From an uncultured Clostridia bacterium (GTDB lineage Bacteria; Bacillota; Clostridia; TANB77; CAG-465), in contig CALWOC010000001.1 of assembly GCA_944383015.1 (NCBI GenBank), positions 489,976 to 553,975 on the forward strand: 64,000 bases of DNA, written 5' to 3'. The notes under the pieces were generated by a model. That model was given only the letters and a program-made list of their open reading frames with translations. It had not been told where the DNA came from and did not search any database. Shown here piece after piece: positions 59,507 to 64,000 of this stretch (its first letter is position 1; each line of letters starts with the position of its first letter). The translations under genes and the position numbers were made by a program.

Positions 59507-59932
59507 ATGAAGGATACAGATATTTTAAAAGAAATAAATAAAGCATCCAAATATGGAATAAATGGTATTAATTTAACATTACAAAAAGCTATAGACAGTA
59601 ATTTTAAAAATGTACTATATGCTCAAAAAGATGAATATGAAAATATTTATAACAGAAGTAAAGATTTGCTAATAGAGAAAAATCAAAGCTCTGAAGATCT
59701 AGATTCACTTGAAAAAGCAATATCATGGATGTCAATACAAATGTCTACTCTTACAAATGCATCTAATTCAAAACTTGCAGAAATACTAATTCAGGGAAAT
59801 GATATGGGAATAATAAAAGGTCAAAAATTATTAAACAGTCCCATGCCAAAAGATTCTTCAACACAGAATTTAATTAAAGACTTTATTACTTTACAACAAG
59901 AAAATATAGAAGGATTAAAAAAATATTTATAA
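59507..59932 (+). CDS. Conserved-type helical protein, ferritin-like fold likely
   Basis: 141 residues, all-helical, soluble. Features: DILKEINKASKYGINGINLTLQKAID, NVLYAQKDEYENIYNRSKDLL, a SWMSIQMSTLTNASNSKLAEILIQGNDMGIIKG stretch and a final helix. This resembles a clostridial family with a four-helix bundle; metal ligands are not obvious, so no iron role is claimed. AGGTG site before the ATG, terminator directly after the stop. Confidence 0.7.
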   Translation: MKDTDILKEINKASKYGINGINLTLQKAIDSNFKNVLYAQKDEYENIYNRSKDLLIEKNQSSEDLDSLEKAISWMSIQMSTLTNASNSKLAEILIQGNDMGIIKGQKLLNSPMPKDSSTQNLIKDFITLQQENIEGLKKYL

Positions 59933-59936
59933 CAAC

Positions 59937-59967
59937 AAACAGGTGTAAAAATTGTTTACACCTGTTT
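59937..59967. terminator. Bidirectional terminator
   Basis: AAACAGGTGTAAA / TTTACACCTGTTT 13-bp stem between convergent genes. Confidence 0.88.
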
Positions 59968-60363
59968 CTATTGCATTAGACTTTTAAAATAAGTTTGGTC
60001 TTCTAAAATTTTTGTTAATATATCTGACTCTTCTTTAGTTGGTATATCTTGACCAATTCTAAAGTTTGTAACATCTTCACATGTACAACCTAGTACATCT
60101 GCTAATTTTTCGTCTGTTACATCATACATATTATATATTTCATTTATCTGTTTAACTGTAATAATCCCCTCAGCTTTTCTATATGCTTTATCTTTACTCT
60201 GTAAATTCATATGAGGATCTTCTTCAAGTAAACTATCGCACTCTGGACAATATCCTCTAAAAGCTCTATATTTATATTTCTTATCATTTGTGTAAAACTC
60301 AGAATTAAATGTCTCCATTACTGGTTCAACTTCCATTTTACACTTATTACAATACATCTTCAT
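59968..60363 (-). CDS. MqsA/YgiT-like zinc finger plus HTH protein
   Basis: 131 residues. N-terminal Zn ribbon with two Cys pairs: CNKC (5, 8) and CPEC (39, 42). C-terminal XRE-like helix-turn-helix after IITVKQINEIYNMYDVTDEKLADVLGC. The plan matches MqsA-type antitoxins/regulators, but no MqsR toxin or other toxin gene is adjacent. Probably a DNA-binding autoregulator. GGGAGG site 7 nt before the ATG; own promoter. Confidence 0.78.
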   Translation of the reverse strand: MKMYCNKCKMEVEPVMETFNSEFYTNDKKYKYRAFRGYCPECDSLLEEDPHMNLQSKDKAYRKAEGIITVKQINEIYNMYDVTDEKLADVLGCTCEDVTNFRIGQDIPTKEESDILTKILEDQTYFKSLMQ

Positions 60364-60395
60364 ATAACATCCTCCCTTTTTTATTTTAGTATTAC

Positions 60396-60424
60396 ATTAT
60401 ACATTCATTTTGTATTAGTTACAA
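60396..60424 (-). promoter_or_regulatory. Promoter of the Zn-finger/HTH gene
   Basis: TTGTAA (60419-60424), 17 bp, TATAAT (60396-60401) on the minus strand. Confidence 0.68.
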
Positions 60425-60451
60425 GTATATATTAAATTTTGTACAAAAAAA

Positions 60452-60482
60452 TAACTAGTCTGTAACATTCACAAACTAGTTA
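60452..60482 (-). terminator. Terminator of tex
   Basis: AACTAGT / ACTAGTT stem on the minus strand followed by T-run, 10 bp after the tex stop codon. Confidence 0.75.
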
Positions 60483-60491
60483 AAATTTAAT

Positions 60492-62654
60492 TTATGCAAT
60501 TTCCTCTGGTGGAATTAAGCTTAAGTTTACCTTTTTTCTTTCAAGATCAATCTTATCTACATAACATGTAACAATATCTCCAACATTTACTACTTCCATA
60601 GGATGTTTAATGTATTCATTTGTAAGCTTAGAAATATGAATAAGGCCATCATCATGTAATCCAATATCAATAAAAGCACCAAAATCTACAACATTTCTAA
60701 CTGTTCCTTCAAGTCTCATTCCAATTCTTAAGTCTTCTATATTTAGTATATTACTTTTTAGAAGTGGCTTTATAAAATCGTCTCTAAAATCTCTATTTGG
60801 CTGTTTAAGACATTTTATAATGTCTTCTAATGTAAATTTATCTATATTATTTTCTAAAGAATATTTTTCCAAATTTAATTCGTCTAATTTTTTATTTAAT
60901 TCTTCACTACCTATAGTCTCTAGAGGCATATCAATATCTGAAAATAACTTTAATGTTTTTTCATAGCTTTCTGGATGTATAGGTGTTTTATCCAATAAGT
61001 TTTTTCCATCAATTATACGCATAAATCCTATTGATTGTTCATATGCTTTAGCTGTTAACACCTTATTTTTAATTAATTCTTCTCTTGAATTTATTTTACC
61101 ATTTGTGTCTCTATATTTAAGTATTTTATCTATATTAGTTTTAGTTATACCTGATACATATTTTAAAATTGAAGGACTTGCTGTATTTATATTTACTCCA
61201 ACTAGATTTACTGATTTTTCAACAATAAAATCAAGTGATTCATTAAGTTTTTTTTGATTTACATCATGCTGATACTGGCCTACACCTATACTTTTGGGAT
61301 CAATTTTTACAAGTTCACTTAAAGGATCTTGCAATCTTCTTCCAATACTTATTGCACTTCTTTCTTCAACATGCAAATCCGGAAATTCAGATATAGCAAG
61401 CTTAGAAGCAGAATATACAGAAGCACCTGCTTCACTTACAATTATATATTCAACTTTTTTTCTTTTATATTCACTACAAACTTCGGATACAAGTTTTTCA
61501 CTTTCTCTTGATGCAGTACCATTTCCTACAGCAATAACATCTATATTGTAGGTATCAATAAGATTTTTAATTATTTTTTTTGATTCTTCCCATTTATTTT
61601 GTGGATCATGTGGATAAATCTTACTAATATTTAGTACTTTTGAAGTTCTATCTATAACTGCAAGCTTACATCCAGTTCTAAAAGCGGGATCAAAACCAAG
61701 TATTACTTTATCTTTTATTGGTGGTGTAAGTAATAACTTTTCCAAATTTTTACCAAATACATCTATTGCTCCTTCTTCTGCCTCTTCTTTTAGCTTGCCT
61801 CTAATTTCTCTTTCAATTGAAGGAAATATTAACCTTTTATATGAATCATATATTGCATCTTTTACTATATCTACAACTGGACTTACTTCATTTTTTATAA
61901 TCTTCTTTTCTAAAAAGCTAATAATATGTTCTAGATTAACATCTATAGATACATTAAGTACATTTTCCTTTTCTCCTCTGTTGATGGCAAGTATTCTATA
62001 CTCTTTTGCATTTCTTATCTTTTCACTGTAGTCATAATACATTCTATATACTTGTCCCTCATCTTTAGCATTCTTTTTAATTTTAGAATTAATAGTACCA
62101 AAATTATATATATTATTCCTTATATATTTTCTATAACTTGCATTATCTGAAATCCACTCAGAAATAATATATTTTGCACCAGTAATCGCATCATCAGCAC
62201 TCTTTACTTTCTCATTAATATATTTTTCTGCAATTTTCTTAATATCTATTTTATCTGGAAAAGACATTATAATTTTAGCTAAAGGTTCAAGTCCATTTGC
62301 AATAGCTTCTGTTGCTTTTGTTTTCTTTTTTTCTTTATATGGTCTATACAAATCTTCAACTTCAATAAGTTTTGTACACTTCATTATCTCTTCTTTTAAA
62401 ATATCTGTAAGCATTCCCTTTTCATTTATGAGTCTTATTACATCTTCTTTTCTTTTTAAAAGATTTACTTGATATTCATATACCTCATTTATGCTTCTTA
62501 TTTGTTCTTCATCAAGTGCTCCTGTTGCCTCTTTTCTATAACGGGCAATAAAAGGTACTGTATTTCCTTCTTCTAGTAATTTTAATGTATTTTCTACTTG
62601 CTTTTCTTTTACATTTAATTCAATAGCTATTTGTGTAATAATTTCTTTATTCAT
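60492..62654 (-). CDS. tex: Tex-type RNA-binding transcription accessory protein
   Basis: 720 residues. Layout: N-terminal helical region with LEEGNTVPFIARYRKEATGALDEEQIR and DLYRPYKEKKKTKATEA, a YqgF-like domain with VILGFDPAFRTGCKLAVID, a helix-hairpin-helix segment (GVNINTASPSILKYVSGI) and a C-terminal S1 RNA-binding domain (RLEGTVRNVVDFGAFIDIGLHDDGLIHISKL). Tex binds nucleic acid and affects transcription in several bacteria. AGGAG before the ATG; divergent from the following gene. Confidence 0.96.
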   Translation of the reverse strand: MNKEIITQIAIELNVKEKQVENTLKLLEEGNTVPFIARYRKEATGALDEEQIRSINEVYEYQVNLLKRKEDVIRLINEKGMLTDILKEEIMKCTKLIEVEDLYRPYKEKKKTKATEAIANGLEPLAKIIMSFPDKIDIKKIAEKYINEKVKSADDAITGAKYIISEWISDNASYRKYIRNNIYNFGTINSKIKKNAKDEGQVYRMYYDYSEKIRNAKEYRILAINRGEKENVLNVSIDVNLEHIISFLEKKIIKNEVSPVVDIVKDAIYDSYKRLIFPSIEREIRGKLKEEAEEGAIDVFGKNLEKLLLTPPIKDKVILGFDPAFRTGCKLAVIDRTSKVLNISKIYPHDPQNKWEESKKIIKNLIDTYNIDVIAVGNGTASRESEKLVSEVCSEYKRKKVEYIIVSEAGASVYSASKLAISEFPDLHVEERSAISIGRRLQDPLSELVKIDPKSIGVGQYQHDVNQKKLNESLDFIVEKSVNLVGVNINTASPSILKYVSGITKTNIDKILKYRDTNGKINSREELIKNKVLTAKAYEQSIGFMRIIDGKNLLDKTPIHPESYEKTLKLFSDIDMPLETIGSEELNKKLDELNLEKYSLENNIDKFTLEDIIKCLKQPNRDFRDDFIKPLLKSNILNIEDLRIGMRLEGTVRNVVDFGAFIDIGLHDDGLIHISKLTNEYIKHPMEVVNVGDIVTCYVDKIDLERKKVNLSLIPPEEIA

Positions 62655-62730
62655 TGTTTTTTCTCCTTAAAATATTAACAACAAGTATTATATCATAAAT
62701 TTGGTAAAATATATTAAGTTACAACATTTA

Positions 62731-62759
62731 TTGACAATAATATAATATCTTAATATAAT
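62731..62759 (+). promoter_or_regulatory. Promoter of the gene at the right edge
   Basis: TTGACA (62731-62736), 17 bp, TATAAT (62754-62759), full consensus. Confidence 0.82.
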
Positions 62760-62789
62760 TAGTATGAAGAAAAAAGAGGTGAAAAAATC

Positions 62790-64000
62790 TTGGGATATGT
62801 TGATAGATTCATAAAAAAAATATCTTTAGAAAATACCAAATATAAAGAAAAGAAAACTCTTCTACCAAATCTTAGACCTGGTGACATTATCTGGGCAAAA
62901 AGATATTCAAAAGAAGAAGTTCGAGAAAATATTGATTTAGAACATCAAGAAAGCCCTTTTATAGTTATATACAAAAATGAATTAAATATATCATATTGTT
63001 TAGAATGTAGCTCAAAAGAAGAAACAAAACAACCAAACATAATAAAATTTGAAAAGAAAGACTATCCTCACATACTATATAAAGATACATATGTAAAACT
63101 AAAATCAGATATTGAGCTTACAAGTTATAGATATATAAGAAAAATGGGGAGTTTAACAGTTAGTGATTTTAACATACTAAAAAAGAACTTATTTTTGCTA
63201 ATGACAGATGAAGAAAATGCTAAATTATTTAGTTTTACAAAAAGTAAATTAAACTTCTTTTTAGATAGTGGTGATCTTATACTAAAAGATAGTGCTCGTT
63301 ACTTAGTAGGCTATAGAGAAGGAGAAACTCTTTTTGCATATAGAGTTATAAAAGATGAATTTAATTCAGATATAACAATAAATAGTATTCCATTTAAAAT
63401 ACGTTATGATAAAAAGATAAAAATTAGTGCCACTGACACTTATATGCTTTTAGGTATATATCATAAATACAAATCATACTTTAAAAAACAAAAATTTATT
63501 GGTTATCATTTAGCTGATATTGGTGACTTAATACAAGTAAATAATAATTATTATCTTGTATATGGAAAATACAAAGAATATCTAGTTGTTATTCGAGTAT
63601 ACAAAGATATAAAAGGCCTAACAATAAAAACATATGACATTAGTATTAATAATACAAACTATAAAACTGGATATAATTTTTTCCTTCTATCATCTGAATA
63701 TGAATACAATATAATATCAAATATTTTAGAATTTGAAATATGTGAATATACAAATAGACTTAAAGGCTTAAATATTACTCCTAATTTAAGCACTGAAAAT
63801 ATTATTGAAACAAATAATTTATCTAATACTACTTTAAGTACATTACAAAAAGAAATACTAAATCAGTTAAAAGAAATGAACTTTAGCTTTGAAGAAATTA
63901 CTAGAATTATGATTGAACTAAAGGGAATAAAAGAACAACTCAAATTTAGAGAATATTTAATAAAAAACTATGATGAAAAAGATAAAGAAATAGTTAAAAA
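62790..64000 (+). CDS. Partial unrecognised protein with PemK-like N-terminus, runs off the right edge
   Basis: At least 403 codons from a TTG start, GAGGTG 8 nt upstream, no stop before the window end. The N-terminal part reads LRPGDIIWAKRYSKEEV ... HQESPFIVIYKNELNI, similar in style to the PemK/MazF-like beta-barrel (R-P-G-D-I-x-x-A and H-P-F-I/V). The middle holds a LFSFTKSKLNFFLDSGDLIL segment and two possible repeats of a beta-rich unit (GDLILKDSARYLVGYREGE, GDLIQVNNNYYLVYGKYKE). C-terminal visible part is helical and Glu/Lys-rich. No family can be named. Confidence 0.7.
   Translation, partial: MGYVDRFIKKISLENTKYKEKKTLLPNLRPGDIIWAKRYSKEEVRENIDLEHQESPFIVIYKNELNISYCLECSSKEETKQPNIIKFEKKDYPHILYKDTYVKLKSDIELTSYRYIRKMGSLTVSDFNILKKNLFLLMTDEENAKLFSFTKSKLNFFLDSGDLILKDSARYLVGYREGETLFAYRVIKDEFNSDITINSIPFKIRYDKKIKISATDTYMLLGIYHKYKSYFKKQKFIGYHLADIGDLIQVNNNYYLVYGKYKEYLVVIRVYKDIKGLTIKTYDISINNTNYKTGYNFFLLSSEYEYNIISNILEFEICEYTNRLKGLNITPNLSTENIIETNNLSNTTLSTLQKEILNQLKEMNFSFEEITRIMIELKGIKEQLKFREYLIKNYDEKDKEIVK

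Overview
The window is very AT-rich, densely packed DNA from a low-GC Gram-positive, most likely an anaerobic, endospore-forming member of the Clostridia. Support comes from strong AGGAGG-type ribosome sites before nearly every gene, TTGACA/TATAAT promoters, tRNAs with encoded CCA, spore genes (spmA, spmB, a cwlD-type amidase, a Spo0E-like protein, a YlbF protein), a giant 2-hydroxyacyl-CoA-dehydratase-type activase, and an ABC-F/AgrC-type accessory repertoire. Most of the window is chromosomal housekeeping. I see no rRNA, CRISPR array, insertion sequence or phage.

Layout. 1-4.0 kb: G5/SLT cell-wall enzyme, lemA-htpX pair, dUTPase, an unknown gene. 4.0-11.9 kb: mutL-miaA-HlyD-like operon, mutS, spmA-spmB. 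12-17.4 kb: HAD hydrolase, GNAT, ABC-F ATPase preceded by a leader-peptide attenuator, DUF2207 membrane protein. 17.4-20.9 kb: a compact four-gene operon joining a homospermidine-synthase-type enzyme, an ATP-grasp amide ligase of the glutathionylspermidine synthase family, an unrecognised 220-residue protein and a small membrane protein. 21-23.5 kb: tRNA-Arg(ACG), tadA and tRNA-Arg(CCT), then unknown/membrane proteins. 23.6-28 kb: 1440-residue activase fusion. 28-32 kb: HD hydrolase, ClpP-like protease, CwlD amidase, ECF sigma factor with a likely membrane anti-sigma, exported protein.

32-34.3 kb: NUDIX / MoaA-like radical SAM / nucleotidyltransferase operon. 34.4-40.2 kb: the most unusual locus. 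It has a VirB4/TraC-type ATPase encoded as two overlapping genes, a CpaE/TadZ-like ATPase, a helical unknown and a divergent set of three small genes, bounded by two copies of a 17-bp operator that contains a Spo0A-box heptamer. Both copies lie exactly 19 bp from the -35 of a minus-strand promoter: one drives the VirB4 operon, the other a 49-codon Spo0E-like gene. 40.3-47 kb: ymfF/ymfH-type M16 pair, yqeY, arginine-phosphatase-like/rpiB/TagO-type operon, NAD kinase, DUF308. 47-49.4 kb: uracil-DNA glycosylase family, GNATs, DUF3592. 49.5-55.6 kb: ORFan-rich accessory patch with two frame-disrupted genes, a tandem paralogous pair, an SDR and an orphan AgrC-like kinase. 55.7-64 kb: purA-purB behind a leader ORF whose stop codon begins a terminator stem, metallophosphoesterase, Zn-finger/HTH protein, tex, and a gene running off the right edge.

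Recurring regulatory themes are leader RNAs (ABC-F, purA, and two promoters whose transcripts begin directly with a terminator-like hairpin) and Spo0A-linked control. All functions are inferred from sequence reading only; no searches were run.
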